DNA of 64,000 bases from Alkalibacillus filiformis (GCF_030814115.1 NZ_JAUSUP010000001.1:186001-250000); one strand, 5' to 3'; positions 28,022-37,077 are shown, counted from the first letter of the stretch. The notes: generated by a model not told the origin, from the sequence alone. Made by a program: numbers and translations.

Positions 28022-28822
28022 ATGAGTCAACAATCAGTAGAAGAAATTAAGGCAAATGCAAAACAGTGGATTAGAGAAGCTGGTGATTTAATTAAAAGTC
28101 ATATGAAAAAGCCATATGAAGTTGATACTAAACAGGACCGCAAAGACTTAGTGACAGAAGTTGATCAAAAAACTGAGCAATTTTTTATTGATCAGATTCT
28201 TTCCCAATATCCTGACCACCAAGTACTAGGCGAAGAAGGGATGGGGGATGAAGTTCAATCTTTAAATGGAGTTGTTTGGATTATTGACCCAATTGATGGC
28301 ACGATGAACTTTGTCCACCAGGAGCGGTTTTTTGCCATTTCAATCGGTATTTATTTTGATGGTATAGGTGAAGTTGGTTTAATTTATGACGTGATGGATG
28401 ATGTTTTATATGAAGGAGTTAGAGGAGAAGGTGCTTATAAAAATGGCAAACGTTTAAACCCAATTGATCCTGAGAAACATTTAGAAGATGCCCTAATTGG
28501 TCTTAACAACTCTTGGGCAATTCCTAATCGTAAACTGAATGAAGAAAAAATTCATGACCTTGTTAGGAAGGTTAAAGGAACCCGGTCTTATGGTTCTGCG
28601 GCGTTAGAGTTTGCTTTTATTGCTGAAGGAATTATCGATGCATATATTACGATGCGTTTAGCACCGTGGGATATTGCAGCTGGAATGATTATCGTTAATG
28701 AAGTTGGTGGCATTACGACGCGTGTGGATGGTACAGATGTTAACATGTTAACTGGAAATACAGTCATTTGTGCGAATAAAGCGATTCACGATGAGCTTCT
28801 TGATTTCATTGAAACGAAATAA
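28022..28822 (+). CDS. suhB: Inositol-1-monophosphatase family phosphatase
   Basis: A 266-residue magnesium-dependent, lithium-sensitive type sugar phosphatase. Metal motifs are EEG near residue 76, DPIDGTMNF near residue 90 and WDIAAGMIIVNEVGG near 218. Equivalent to YktC of B. subtilis, which has inositol monophosphatase activity; related enzymes also act on fructose bisphosphate or PAP. The AAGGGG ribosome site is a little far (11 bases) from the ATG. Confidence 0.88.
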   Translation: MSQQSVEEIKANAKQWIREAGDLIKSHMKKPYEVDTKQDRKDLVTEVDQKTEQFFIDQILSQYPDHQVLGEEGMGDEVQSLNGVVWIIDPIDGTMNFVHQERFFAISIGIYFDGIGEVGLIYDVMDDVLYEGVRGEGAYKNGKRLNPIDPEKHLEDALIGLNNSWAIPNRKLNEEKIHDLVRKVKGTRSYGSAALEFAFIAEGIIDAYITMRLAPWDIAAGMIIVNEVGGITTRVDGTDVNMLTGNTVICANKAIHDELLDFIETK

Positions 28823-28825
28823 AAA

Positions 28826-28856
28826 AAGCGCTGATCCTTATTAGGAAGCGCTTGAT
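28826..28856. terminator. Bidirectional terminator between suhB and ylaF
   Basis: AAGCGCT / AGCGCTT with an inner TCCT / AGGA pair and a TATT loop, flanked by an A-run on the left. Confidence 0.7.
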
Positions 28857-28859
28857 TCA

Positions 28860-29045
28860 TTATTCTTCTTCGTGTTTCTTTTGGTAATCACTTTTAAACT
28901 TAAAACCTACACCCATTAAGGCGAATCCAGCGAAGAGGAATAGAGCGAATAGTTCATAGCTACGATAACTAATAACAATAGCTGAAGCGATAAAACATGC
29001 TACAACAGCTATAGCTAATAAAAGCATTTTAATTTCATGTTTCAT
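28860..29045 (-). CDS. ylaF: YlaF-like small membrane protein (DUF5325)
   Basis: A 61-residue protein with two hydrophobic segments separated by SYRSYE, and a charged Lys/Glu tail. It matches the size and map position of YlaF at the head of the yla cluster. Function unknown. The ATG at 29045 lies six bases from GAGGTG; the upstream in-frame GTG overlaps that ribosome site. Confidence 0.72.
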   Translation of the reverse strand: MKHEIKMLLLAIAVVACFIASAIVISYRSYELFALFLFAGFALMGVGFKFKSDYQKKHEEE

Positions 29046-29172
29046 TGTCTTCACCTCATCATTTTAAGTGTACATGATGTGACAAAATTTGAAAACATTC
29101 ATTTTATATATGGCGTTAATTTTTTCATTTTAGTATGATGATAAAGGAGCGTAGTTATAGAGGAGGAAGGAT

Positions 29173-29514
29173 ATGGATACAGAGTCAGTACAAGCGGCTG
29201 AACAGCATTTTAGTTTTGCACCTATTGAAAAATATTTTCTCGTAGATATAGGTGGGACAACTGGTTTTTGGTTGTTGTTTTTAACGATTGCTGTTTTTGC
29301 AATCATCACATATAAATTAGGGTTTGCTAAGCAGTTGCCAGTACTTAAGTCGTTAATGGTTTACATACTGCTTGTTATTGGTTGTTTCTTATTAATATTG
29401 TTTGCGATTTTCTCATTACCCATTGTTGAAGTATTAATCATCATTTCATTAGTATTAGGGATTTATCGATTCAGACTACACCGAGAGAGAAAAGAACAAG
29501 AAGCTAGTAGTTAA
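29173..29514 (+). CDS. ylaH: YlaH-like membrane protein
   Basis: A 113-residue protein with three hydrophobic segments (about 30-50, 57-80, 82-100), an acidic N-terminus and a basic C-terminal tail. The FAPIEKYFLVDI, YKLGFAKQLPVLKS and YRFRLHRERKE segments fit the YlaH-like family of unknown function. In B. subtilis ylaH follows ylaG (typA/bipA), which is missing here. Good AGGAGG ribosome site. Confidence 0.85.
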   Translation: MDTESVQAAEQHFSFAPIEKYFLVDIGGTTGFWLLFLTIAVFAIITYKLGFAKQLPVLKSLMVYILLVIGCFLLILFAIFSLPIVEVLIIISLVLGIYRFRLHRERKEQEASS

Positions 29515-29521
29515 TAAATTA

Positions 29522-29562
29522 AAAGGCTGTCCTCATACTATGCCTGTATGAGGGCAGCCTTT
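29522..29562. terminator. Strong bidirectional terminator between ylaH and ylaI
   Basis: A 17-bp stem with one G-U pair (29522-29538 with 29546-29562) and a 7-base loop, directly between two converging genes. Confidence 0.85.
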
Positions 29563-29766
29563 CTATCTAATGTAATCCTCAGTTTGTTCTTCTTCATATA
29601 AGTTAAAGTTGTTACTCTGTTTACGTTCATGGGTTTTATCTGAAATGCGCTTAGAACATTCGTCGCATAAATAAGACAACTTGCGCTTTTTGCGTAATTG
29701 TTTAGCTAGTAGCGAATAAGATTCGATTTTGTCTACACGGTCACATAAAATACATTTTGCGCGCAA
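29563..29766 (-). CDS. ylaI: YlaI, small zinc-binding protein (DUF2197)
   Basis: A 67-residue protein with two CxxC pairs (KCILCDR and YLCDECSKRI), which would bind one zinc ion. The start is TTG at 29766, six bases after GAGGTG, giving MRAKCILCD, which fits the family; longer readings have no ribosome site. The C-terminal half is polar and acidic. The function is unknown. Confidence 0.83.
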   Translation of the reverse strand: MRAKCILCDRVDKIESYSLLAKQLRKKRKLSYLCDECSKRISDKTHERKQSNNFNLYEEEQTEDYIR

Positions 29767-29923
29767 TAGTTTCACCTCTTTTTTTATAACGTATACTGTT
29801 TTCTGACATTGTAACATGTTTTAAGTTTATATGGGAAAGAGGTTATATGTTTTAAACTGAACAAAACGGGAATGACATTGATAAGTAAGCAAAAACTATT
29901 GGTTATTACGAGGAGGCATTGAT

Positions 29924-30184
29924 ATGGCTAAGAAACTCATTTTATCATCAGTGATCGCTGCAGGAGCAGCATTGACATCATACGTACTAATTGATGAGAA
30001 CAGACGTAATGAAATAAAGCAGAAAGTGAAACAAGTTAAAGAGTCGTTTAATGGTAATGATACTAATTTGCCTATAGAAGAAGCAGGAAACCCTGAGTTA
30101 GATGACATAGAAAACTCTGAGATGGTTGCTGAAGGTTCGCAGTTTGGCGTTCAATATTATAATGAAGTAAAAGCAGAGAATTAA
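29924..30184 (+). CDS. Unrecognised small membrane-anchored protein
   Basis: An 86-residue protein I cannot assign. Residues 3-22 are hydrophobic and small-residue rich (LILSSVIAAGAALTSYVL), suitable for a membrane anchor, followed by a basic helix (ENRRNEIKQKVKQVKESF) and an acidic, Asn-rich tail. The layout resembles YtxH-like anchored proteins, but no diagnostic motif is seen. GAGGAGG lies just upstream and a terminator follows, so it is probably a real single gene, inserted between ylaI and ylaJ. Confidence 0.7.
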   Translation: MAKKLILSSVIAAGAALTSYVLIDENRRNEIKQKVKQVKESFNGNDTNLPIEEAGNPELDDIENSEMVAEGSQFGVQYYNEVKAEN

Positions 30185-30212
30185 AAAGCTCCCATCATTG
30201 GGAGCTTTTTTA
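30184..30212. terminator. Bidirectional terminator before ylaJ
   Basis: AAAAGCTCCCA / TGGGAGCTTTT with a TCAT loop and T-run; A-run on the other side. Confidence 0.88.
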
Positions 30213-30213
30213 A

Positions 30214-30813
30214 CTAATTAGATTCAATTTCTTCAGGATCTACTTCATGATCTAATTCTTGTTCTTGTCGTTCTTGTTCATTTTCAATTCTTTCCTCATA
30301 AGGTGCAGCAGGACGTTGTTCAGTTGGAGGGGTTTCAGGAACATAACGCCCGACTAAGTTAGCAATTTCGTCGACAATAACGTGTCTTGCACGACCTTCT
30401 TGAATTCCTCTGTTAATTTCATTTAAACGTGAAACGATATCGCCATCTGCCATCACGAAAGCATAATGACCGTATGGGTCGTCCTTAATCGCTTCAGCAA
30501 CTGTATATTTCACACTTCCTACGCGTGAGCGATCTAAGTCGTCAGTCACATCGATCCCAACGACTGTATACGACCCGAAAACTACGGCTGTCGCACGTTG
30601 TACTTCATTCACATCGGAAGCAATTTGTGATAAACGTTCCGCTGCCTCCATGTTAGTGTGTTGGCGATTTTGTTCAATTTCTGAATCTTGAACTTGTAGA
30701 ATATGGTCATTATTAAGGTCATCATTTAGATTTTGATTATTTTGCCCTTGTTGAGCACAAGCCGTCACCAGTAATAATGATAAAGCGGTAATCGTTAAAA
30801 GTTTGTATCGCAT
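30214..30813 (-). CDS. ylaJ: YhcN/YlaJ-family sporulation lipoprotein
   Basis: A 199-residue protein with a lipobox (VTACA, cysteine near 19), a Gln/Asn-rich spacer and a YhcN/YlaJ domain: AERLSQIASDVNEVQRATAVVFGSYTVVGIDV, then SVKYTVAEAIKDDPYGHYAFVMADGD. The last 40 residues are highly acidic. Members of this family are made in the forespore and sit in spore inner membranes, so it is a marker for sporulation. In B. subtilis ylaK (phoH) would follow, but is missing here. Confidence 0.85.
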   Translation of the reverse strand: MRYKLLTITALSLLLVTACAQQGQNNQNLNDDLNNDHILQVQDSEIEQNRQHTNMEAAERLSQIASDVNEVQRATAVVFGSYTVVGIDVTDDLDRSRVGSVKYTVAEAIKDDPYGHYAFVMADGDIVSRLNEINRGIQEGRARHVIVDEIANLVGRYVPETPPTEQRPAAPYEERIENEQERQEQELDHEVDPEEIESN

Positions 30814-30880
30814 AAAGAAAACTCCTTTTTACCTTATTTTCCGGTAAAAAAGAGTTTTTATGATTAGTAAATATAGTTAA

Positions 30881-31357
30881 TTATACGATGGAGATTTTTT
30901 CAACACCTTTGTAAGGTGCATCTTTATTGGAACCATCATTTAAAATGACGTGAATTGGGCCATCTTCTGTTAATGGTTTTCCATCAAGTGAGAATAATAA
31001 ATACGATTGTTCTAACTGTTCAAATGAAATTGTTTCATCACCTTCAGTTGTATGTAAAATCGCTTGTTTAGCATCATCACTTGGTTCAGAATTTTTCAGA
31101 AAGTGATGTAGCGGCATTACATAACTGTTTTCTAATACTTTTTTTCGGTTGTATCGAGTAACGCTTTGATTTACAGGGGGCCTTAACTTTTGCTGATACT
31201 CATTACGGTCCCACACTTGTTGTTGGTCACTCTCAGAGTTTACGTCTTCTGATACACCGAAAGCCTCATTCAATTCAATTTTGCGATCATCAAATATCCA
31301 TACAGTTGGATCTAATGTAATAGGAAACCCAACATTACCTTGAATTTGTACGATCAT
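30881..31357 (-). CDS. ylaL: YlaL-like protein of unknown function
   Basis: A 158-residue acidic soluble protein beginning MIVQIQGNVGFPITLDPTVWIFDDRKIEL. A central basic stretch (NQSVTRYNRKKVLENSYVMPL) and the segment ENSYVMPLHHFLKNSEPS fit YlaL, an uncharacterised family next to ylaM in Bacillus. The assignment leans on position, length and remembered similarity. A GAGGTG ribosome site is present. Confidence 0.6.
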   Translation of the reverse strand: MIVQIQGNVGFPITLDPTVWIFDDRKIELNEAFGVSEDVNSESDQQQVWDRNEYQQKLRPPVNQSVTRYNRKKVLENSYVMPLHHFLKNSEPSDDAKQAILHTTEGDETISFEQLEQSYLLFSLDGKPLTEDGPIHVILNDGSNKDAPYKGVEKISIV

Positions 31358-31467
31358 ATTTTAGGACACCTCTTTCTAGGAAAATACTTATAACAAGTAA
31401 ATAAATTTTAACATGCATTATAAATTATATCGAAAAATAGTGATAAATGCATTAAGGAGAGATGATA

Positions 31468-32397
31468 ATGTCACTTATGACAGAAAAAGACTTAGAATAT
31501 TGGCTTGAGCATGTGCGTATTTACGCGAATAACGGTGAAGTAGCTGATTATATTCCAGCACTCGCTAATCAGCAACCTGAAATAAATGCGGCTGCTTTTT
31601 ATGCATTAAAAGGTGAGTGTTACACAGCAGGACAATTTGAATACACATTTACGATTCAAAGTATATCGAAAGTGTTATCTTTAGCGTTGGCCTTAATTCA
31701 ACATGGTGAAAATGCAGTTTTTTCTAGAGTGGGGAAAGAGCCATCGAGTGATCCTTTTTATTCCATAAGAAAATTAGAACTAGAAGACCCAGGAATCCCT
31801 TTGAACCCGATGATTAATGCTGGGGCTTTATCAGTTACGAATATGATTAGAGGTCGTGACTCAGATGAAATGGTGAGTGAATTATTAGCACTAGTTAGAA
31901 GGTTATGTGATGATGATTCGATTTCATATGATGAGAAAGTAGCTAAATCTGAAATGGAAACAGCATTTTTAAATCGATCTTTGGCTTATTTTATGAAGCA
32001 AAATGGAATTATTACGGGTAGTATAGAAGAGTTAATGGATGTTTATACGAGGCAATGTGCGATAAAAATGAACGTCAAGCAGCTCGCACGTGTAGCGGCT
32101 GTTTTTGCAAATGATGGTAGGGATCCGGTAACTCTTAAGCCATTAATCCCTTTAACTGTTGCACGAATTTGTAAAACATTTATGGTTACGTGTGGTATGT
32201 ATGATTATTCTGGAACGTTTGCAATAAATGTCGGAATTCCGGCAAAAAGCGGTGTTTCAGGAGCGATTATGGGGGTAATTAAAGAAGAAGGCGGGATTGC
32301 TGTATTTGGTCCAGCTTTAGATGAACAAGGGAATAGTGTAGTTGGTATACGCTTATTAGAAAAATTAGCAGAAGAGAAGCATTGGTCAATTTTTTAA
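31468..32397 (+). CDS. glsA: Glutaminase A (YlaM/GlsA2 type)
   Basis: Hydrolyses glutamine to glutamate and ammonia. The 309-residue enzyme has the beta-lactamase-like fold with the catalytic Ser-x-x-Lys in TIQSISK near residue 63, the conserved NPMINAGAL near 112, and the KSGVSGAIMG segment near 264 that contributes the active-site lid. The ATG at 31468 is seven bases from AAGGAGA; an ATG at 31462 is too close. Glutamate would also serve osmoadaptation, which is an inference. Confidence 0.93.
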   Translation: MSLMTEKDLEYWLEHVRIYANNGEVADYIPALANQQPEINAAAFYALKGECYTAGQFEYTFTIQSISKVLSLALALIQHGENAVFSRVGKEPSSDPFYSIRKLELEDPGIPLNPMINAGALSVTNMIRGRDSDEMVSELLALVRRLCDDDSISYDEKVAKSEMETAFLNRSLAYFMKQNGIITGSIEELMDVYTRQCAIKMNVKQLARVAAVFANDGRDPVTLKPLIPLTVARICKTFMVTCGMYDYSGTFAINVGIPAKSGVSGAIMGVIKEEGGIAVFGPALDEQGNSVVGIRLLEKLAEEKHWSIF

Positions 32398-32481
32398 AAA
32401 ACAATTAGATGATTTGCATTTTAGTTAGTTACAAGATAGTATAATAAAATAGATAGGATTAATAGGTGAGGGGGAATTCTC

Positions 32482-32769
32482 ATGTCATCGAATGTAGCGC
32501 TTGAAGAAAATGAACAAGCACTCGCCCTCTTAAAGGCAGATGCGGATAAAATATTACAACTGATTAAAGTGCAAATGGATAATTTAACGATGCCTCAATG
32601 TCCTCTTTATGAAGAGGTTTTAGATACACAGATGTTTGGACTTTCTCGTGAGATTAATTTCGCCGTCCGTCTAAATTTAATTAAAGAAGAGACAGGCAAA
32701 GAAATTATGGAAAATTTAGAACGAGAATTAAGCGCGTTACATGAAGCTGCACAAGCTCAAAAATCATAA
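32482..32769 (+). CDS. ylaN: YlaN (UPF0358), Fur-interacting iron homeostasis protein
   Basis: A 95-residue soluble helical protein. The [28 protein letters not shown] segment is characteristic of YlaN. Work in Staphylococcus and Bacillus links YlaN to iron binding and to relieving Fur repression. Position between glsA and pycA matches B. subtilis, except that ftsW is missing. GGGG-type ribosome site before the ATG; own terminator downstream. Confidence 0.93.
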   Translation: MSSNVALEENEQALALLKADADKILQLIKVQMDNLTMPQCPLYEEVLDTQMFGLSREINFAVRLNLIKEETGKEIMENLERELSALHEAAQAQKS

Positions 32770-32772
32770 GTC

Positions 32773-32815
32773 AACTCAAACTGATGAACAAATCATTAGT
32801 TTGAGTTTTTTTATT
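32773..32815 (+). terminator. Terminator after ylaN
   Basis: AACTCAAACTGATGA / TCATTAGTTTGAGTT with one mismatch and an ACAAA loop, followed by seven T's. Confidence 0.85.
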
Positions 32816-32897
32816 TGAGTGAACAATAAAGTGCAATGATAAAATTAGACAAAAACCACATTTTATTGTAATCTAAAAAATATTCAGACAATAATAG

Positions 32898-32915
32898 TGA
32901 ATGATTATTCATTTT
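32898..32915. promoter_or_regulatory. FadR-like palindrome upstream of pycA
   Basis: TGAATGATTATTCATTTT resembles the FadR consensus with three mismatches and has the symmetric core AATGA-TTAT-TCATT. It lies 73-90 bases before pycA. It may be a weak FadR site, an operator for another regulator, or chance in AT-rich DNA. Confidence 0.35.
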
Positions 32916-32987
32916 TGTGAAGGAATTTGTTAAAAAATGTAGAATTATATTTTGTGGGTGTGGAATTACACGAATGGAGGTTTTAAC

Positions 32988-35900
32988 ATGACAGAAATCA
33001 AACCATTTAACAAAGTATTAGTTGCTAATCGCGGTGAAATTGCGATTCGTGTCTTTAGAGCCTGTACTGAAATGAACATTCGTACGGTTGCCATTTATTC
33101 TGAAGAAGACACTGGCTCTTATCACCGCTATAAGGCAGATGAATCTTACTTAATTGGTCAAGGTAAAAAACCAATCGATGCTTACTTAGACATTGAAGGA
33201 ATAATTGAATTAGCTAAAGAAGTAGAAGTTGATGCGATTCACCCAGGTTATGGATTTTTATCAGAAAATATTGAATTCGCAAAGCGATGTGAAGAAGAAG
33301 GTATTACGTTTATTGGACCTTCAAGTGATATGCTTCATACGTTCGGTGACAAAGTAAGAGCACGTGAAGCGGCGGTCAGAGCTGACATTCCAGTCATTCC
33401 AGGAACAGATGGACCTGTATCGTCTTTAGATGAAGTAGAACAATTTGTTGATCAACACGGTTTACCAATTATGATTAAAGCTGCCTTAGGTGGTGGCGGT
33501 CGTGGTATGCGCATAGTCCGTTCAAGCAGTTCGTTAAAAGACTCATATGAACGTGCGAAGTCAGAAGCGAAAGCTGCTTTTGGTAATGATGAAGTTTATG
33601 TTGAGAAATTAGTTGAAAAACCGAAACATATAGAGGTTCAAATTTTAGGTGACAATGAAGGTAATATCGTTCACTTATATGAAAGAGACTGTTCCGTCCA
33701 AAGAAGACATCAAAAAGTAGTAGAAATCGCGCCAAGTATTTCTTTAGATGAACAGCAACGTGAAGAAATTTGTGATGCAGCTGTCAAACTTATGGAGTCA
33801 GTAGATTATATAAATGCAGGGACTGTAGAATTCCTTGTCACAGAAGATGAGTTCTTTTTTATTGAAGTCAACCCGCGTGTACAAGTAGAGCACACAATCA
33901 CTGAAATGATCACGGGTATTGACATTGTTCAGTCACAAATTCGTATTGCAATGGGGCATACGCTACATAGTCATGAAGTAGGAATCCCTGTGCAAGAAGA
34001 CATGATGACACATGGTTATGCCATTCAATCACGTGTAACAACAGAGGATCCACTTAACAGCTTTATGCCAGACACAGGTAAAATTATGGCTTATCGTACT
34101 GGTGGTGGCTTCGGTGTTCGTCTAGATGCAGGTAATGGTTTCCAAGGGGCTGTTATTTCGCCACACTATGATTCGTTATTAGTTAAAGTTTCTACATGGG
34201 CTTTAACGTTCGAACAAGCTGCTCACAAAATGGTACGTAACTTAAAAGAGTTTAGAATTCGTGGAATTAAGACGAATATTCCGTTTTTAGAAAATGTTAT
34301 TTTACACAACGACTTTATTAATGGCTCTTACAATACGACGTTCATTGACTCAACGCCAGAATTGTTTGTATTTCCTAAAAGACACGACCGTGGTACAAAA
34401 TTATTATCATATCTAGGTTATACGACGGTTAATAGTCCTGCTGCAACTGGCGTTGAGAAAAAACCACTATATCCAGAACCAAGGTTGCCAGAAGTAGGGA
34501 AACATTCTCAGTTTGATTATGGGACGAAACAATTATTAGATGAAAAAGGACCTGAGGCGGTCGCAGATTGGCTTAAAGAGCAAAAAGAAGTGTTATTAAC
34601 GGATACGACATTCCGTGATGCGCACCAATCACTATTAGCGACACGTGTCCGTTCGAAAGACTTATATAAAGTTGCAGAACCTACAGCAAAACTGTTGCCA
34701 AACTTATTCTCTGTAGAGATGTGGGGCGGTGCGACTTTCGATGTATCATATCGCTTCTTAAAAGAAGACCCGTGGGAGCGTCTGCAAACTTTACGTAAAA
34801 AGATGCCAAATGTATTGTTCCAAATGTTATTACGCGCGAGTAATGCGGTAGGTTATAAAAACTATCCAGACAACGTCATTGAAGACTTCGTAGAGAAGAG
34901 TGCAGAAGCAGGCATAGACGTATTTAGAATTTTCGATAGCTTAAATTGGATTGAAGGTATGAAACCTGCAATTGAGGCTGTTCGTAAACAAAATAAAGTT
35001 GCAGAAGCATCGATTTGTTATACAGGTGACATTTTAGACTCTAAGCGTGATAAGTATGATTTAGACTATTATGTCAGAATGGCTAAAGAGCTTGAAGCGT
35101 GTGGAGCACATATTTTAGGCATTAAAGATATGGCTGGTTTACTAAAACCAGAAGCGGCTTACAAGCTAATTAAAGCATTAAAGGAAGAGATTTCAATCCC
35201 GATCCATCTACACACGCATGACACAAGTGGTAATGGGATCATGATGTATGCTAGAGCAGTTGAAGCTGGAGTTGATGCAGTGGATGTTGCGGCTAGTTCT
35301 ATGGCTGGTAATACGTCACAACCGAGTGCGAATAGCTTATATTACGCATTAGAAAATAACGAACGACAACCACAAGTCGATATTGAATCGTATAATTTAC
35401 TTGCTCGTTATTGGGAAGATGTTCGTCAATATTATAATAACTTTGAAAGTGGTATGAATGCGCCACACCCTGAAGTGTATTTTCACGAGATGCCTGGTGG
35501 CCAATATAGTAACTTGCAACAACAAGCGAAAGCAGTTGGACTAGGTGAACGTTGGGATGAAGTAAAAGAAATGTATCGTACGGTAAACGATATGTTTGGT
35601 GATGTTGTTAAGGTAACTCCTTCATCCAAAATTGTTGGTGATATGGCGTTATTTATGGTGCAAAATGACTTAACTGTTGATGATGTTTATGAGAAAGGTG
35701 AGTCACTGGATTTCCCTGATTCCGTTGTCGAGTTTTTCCAAGGTTATATTGGACAGCCGTACCAAGGATTCCCGAAACAACTACAGCGTATTATTTTAAA
35801 AGGACGTCAAGCGATCGAAACAAGGCCAGGTGTAGAATTGAAGCCTGTGAACTTTGAAGCATTGAAAGAACAACTTTACGAAAAGTTAGAGCGTCAAGTA

Positions 35901-36431
35901 ACGCCTTATGAAATTATTTCTTACGCTCTGTATCCAAAAGTGTTTCTAGACTATCAGAAGTTTGTGGATCAATATGGAGATGTTTCTGTATTAGATACAC
36001 CAGCATTTTTACACGGTTTAAGGTTAGGTGAAGAAATTGCTGTTGAAATAGAGCAAGGTAAGACGCTAATGGTCAAGCTCGTTTCAGTTGGCGAAGCCCA
36101 AAAAGATGGAACGCGTGTCGTTTATTTCGAGCTAAATGGTCAGCCGCGTGAGGTGATCGTCCGCGATGAAAGTGTACAAGATGTTACTTCTAGTCGAGTA
36201 AAAGCAGATGATCAAAACCCGTCCCATATTGGTGCATCAATGCCTGGAACAGTCGTTAACGTATTAGTAAAAGAAGGTGAACAAGTTAAGAAAAATGATC
36301 ACCTTATGATTACAGAATCAATGAAAATGGAGACGACGATCCAAGCGCCATTTGATGGGAAAGTTAAACAAATCCATGTTCGAGATGGAGAAGCGTTAGA
36401 AACAGGAGATTTACTCATAGAGGTTGAATAA
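32988..36431 (+). CDS. pycA: Pyruvate carboxylase
   Basis: Carboxylates pyruvate to oxaloacetate with ATP and biotin, replenishing the citrate cycle. The 1147-residue single-chain enzyme has the usual length. In order: biotin carboxylase (about 1-455, with the GGGGRGM ATP loop near 168 and ERDCSVQRRHQK near 237), carboxyltransferase (from about 535, TFRDAHQSLLATR and WGGATFD), the allosteric/PYC_OADA domain (about 830-1040), and the biotinyl domain with MKM at about K1113. The ATG at 32988 follows TGGAGG; earlier in-frame starts from 32952 lack a ribosome site. In B. subtilis DarB stimulates this enzyme when c-di-AMP is low; darB is at 2.9 kb here. Confidence 0.97.
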   Translation: MTEIKPFNKVLVANRGEIAIRVFRACTEMNIRTVAIYSEEDTGSYHRYKADESYLIGQGKKPIDAYLDIEGIIELAKEVEVDAIHPGYGFLSENIEFAKRCEEEGITFIGPSSDMLHTFGDKVRAREAAVRADIPVIPGTDGPVSSLDEVEQFVDQHGLPIMIKAALGGGGRGMRIVRSSSSLKDSYERAKSEAKAAFGNDEVYVEKLVEKPKHIEVQILGDNEGNIVHLYERDCSVQRRHQKVVEIAPSISLDEQQREEICDAAVKLMESVDYINAGTVEFLVTEDEFFFIEVNPRVQVEHTITEMITGIDIVQSQIRIAMGHTLHSHEVGIPVQEDMMTHGYAIQSRVTTEDPLNSFMPDTGKIMAYRTGGGFGVRLDAGNGFQGAVISPHYDSLLVKVSTWALTFEQAAHKMVRNLKEFRIRGIKTNIPFLENVILHNDFINGSYNTTFIDSTPELFVFPKRHDRGTKLLSYLGYTTVNSPAATGVEKKPLYPEPRLPEVGKHSQFDYGTKQLLDEKGPEAVADWLKEQKEVLLTDTTFRDAHQSLLATRVRSKDLYKVAEPTAKLLPNLFSVEMWGGATFDVSYRFLKEDPWERLQTLRKKMPNVLFQMLLRASNAVGYKNYPDNVIEDFVEKSAEAGIDVFRIFDSLNWIEGMKPAIEAVRKQNKVAEASICYTGDILDSKRDKYDLDYYVRMAKELEACGAHILGIKDMAGLLKPEAAYKLIKALKEEISIPIHLHTHDTSGNGIMMYARAVEAGVDAVDVAASSMAGNTSQPSANSLYYALENNERQPQVDIESYNLLARYWEDVRQYYNNFESGMNAPHPEVYFHEMPGGQYSNLQQQAKAVGLGERWDEVKEMYRTVNDMFGDVVKVTPSSKIVGDMALFMVQNDLTVDDVYEKGESLDFPDSVVEFFQGYIGQPYQGFPKQLQRIILKGRQAIETRPGVELKPVNFEALKEQLYEKLERQVTPYEIISYALYPKVFLDYQKFVDQYGDVSVLDTPAFLHGLRLGEEIAVEIEQGKTLMVKLVSVGEAQKDGTRVVYFELNGQPREVIVRDESVQDVTSSRVKADDQNPSHIGASMPGTVVNVLVKEGEQVKKNDHLMITESMKMETTIQAPFDGKVKQIHVRDGEALETGDLLIEVE

Positions 36432-36437
36432 TTTGTT

Positions 36438-36472
36438 AAACACCAACCAGTTTAAACTGGTTGGTGTTTATT
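36438..36472 (+). terminator. Perfect 16-bp palindromic terminator of pycA
   Basis: Positions 36438-36469 form one uninterrupted 32-base palindrome (16-bp arms around TTTAAA), followed by TTTATTATG. With no unpaired loop in the DNA and a weak T-tract it is most simply the pycA terminator. Confidence 0.65.
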
Positions 36473-36593
36473 ATGAAAAAACGCTCTAAAATATTTGTTG
36501 GGGTAGCTGTACAATTTTTAAATTACTGTAAAGGGTGTGTGTCTTTTACCTGAACCGTTGGTATCATGTGATCCGCTCTCGGTGGACGCTTGC

Positions 36594-36665
36594 ACCCACA
36601 GGGTACAAGTGCAACATCCGCTCAAACTCCCTTACGGTCGTTTATCACGGTGTTTTCTATGCAGG
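36594..36665 (+). repeat. Nested element, copy 1 (inverted arm)
   Basis: About 72 bases starting ACCCACAGGGTACAAG and ending TTTTCTATGCAGGG. An inverted copy lies at 36991-37063. It interrupts block 1 between GGACGCTTGC and GGGCACGGC, which would otherwise be nearly adjacent in the host repeat. Confidence 0.75.
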
Positions 36666-36990
36666 GGCACGGCTTGAGCCTCCTCGGCCCAAAAACGGGG
36701 CCTGTGGGGTCTCGAGTCACGTGCTGTTCCCGCAGGCGTCGCCACCTTCGCTCCTCACCTGATACCAACTCTGTGCTTTAACCAAGAAACATGTACAAGG
36801 ACACATGGCATAAATAAGGAGTGCTCTTAAGGTGCTGCACCCCAAAATTTAGACCGTCCAGGTCGTCATGGCAAAGGCCAGGGTGAGACCCCGCGGATGC
36901 ACCTGCGTCTTCTAGCTAATCTTCGAAGCAGGCTTCCTCGGTGCAAAGCACAAGAAGATTACTCGAAGTAGTAGCTTGGCTCACCAGCCG

Positions 36991-37063
36991 CCCTGGCATA
37001 GAAAACAATGCGACAAGCGACCGTAGGATGCTTGAGCAGATGTTGCCCTTGTGCCCTGTGGGT
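36991..37063 (-). repeat. Nested element, copy 2 (inverted arm)
   Basis: Read on the reverse strand it starts ACCCACAGGGCACAAG and ends TTTTCTATGCCAGGG, about four-fifths identical by eye to copy 1. It interrupts block 2 at a corresponding place, between CACCAGCCGC and AAAGCGAAG. Confidence 0.75.
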
Positions 37064-37077
37064 AAAAGCGAAGCATT

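Noticed and set aside
36438-36469. Phage attachment site or operator
   Set aside because: The 32-base palindrome lies six bases after the pycA stop codon with T's following; a terminator explains it more simply.
36535-36781. Small protein genes in the GC-rich block
   Set aside because: Open frames of about 60-75 codons in two overlapping phases have no ribosome site and fall inside fold-back repeats; high GC alone makes them long.
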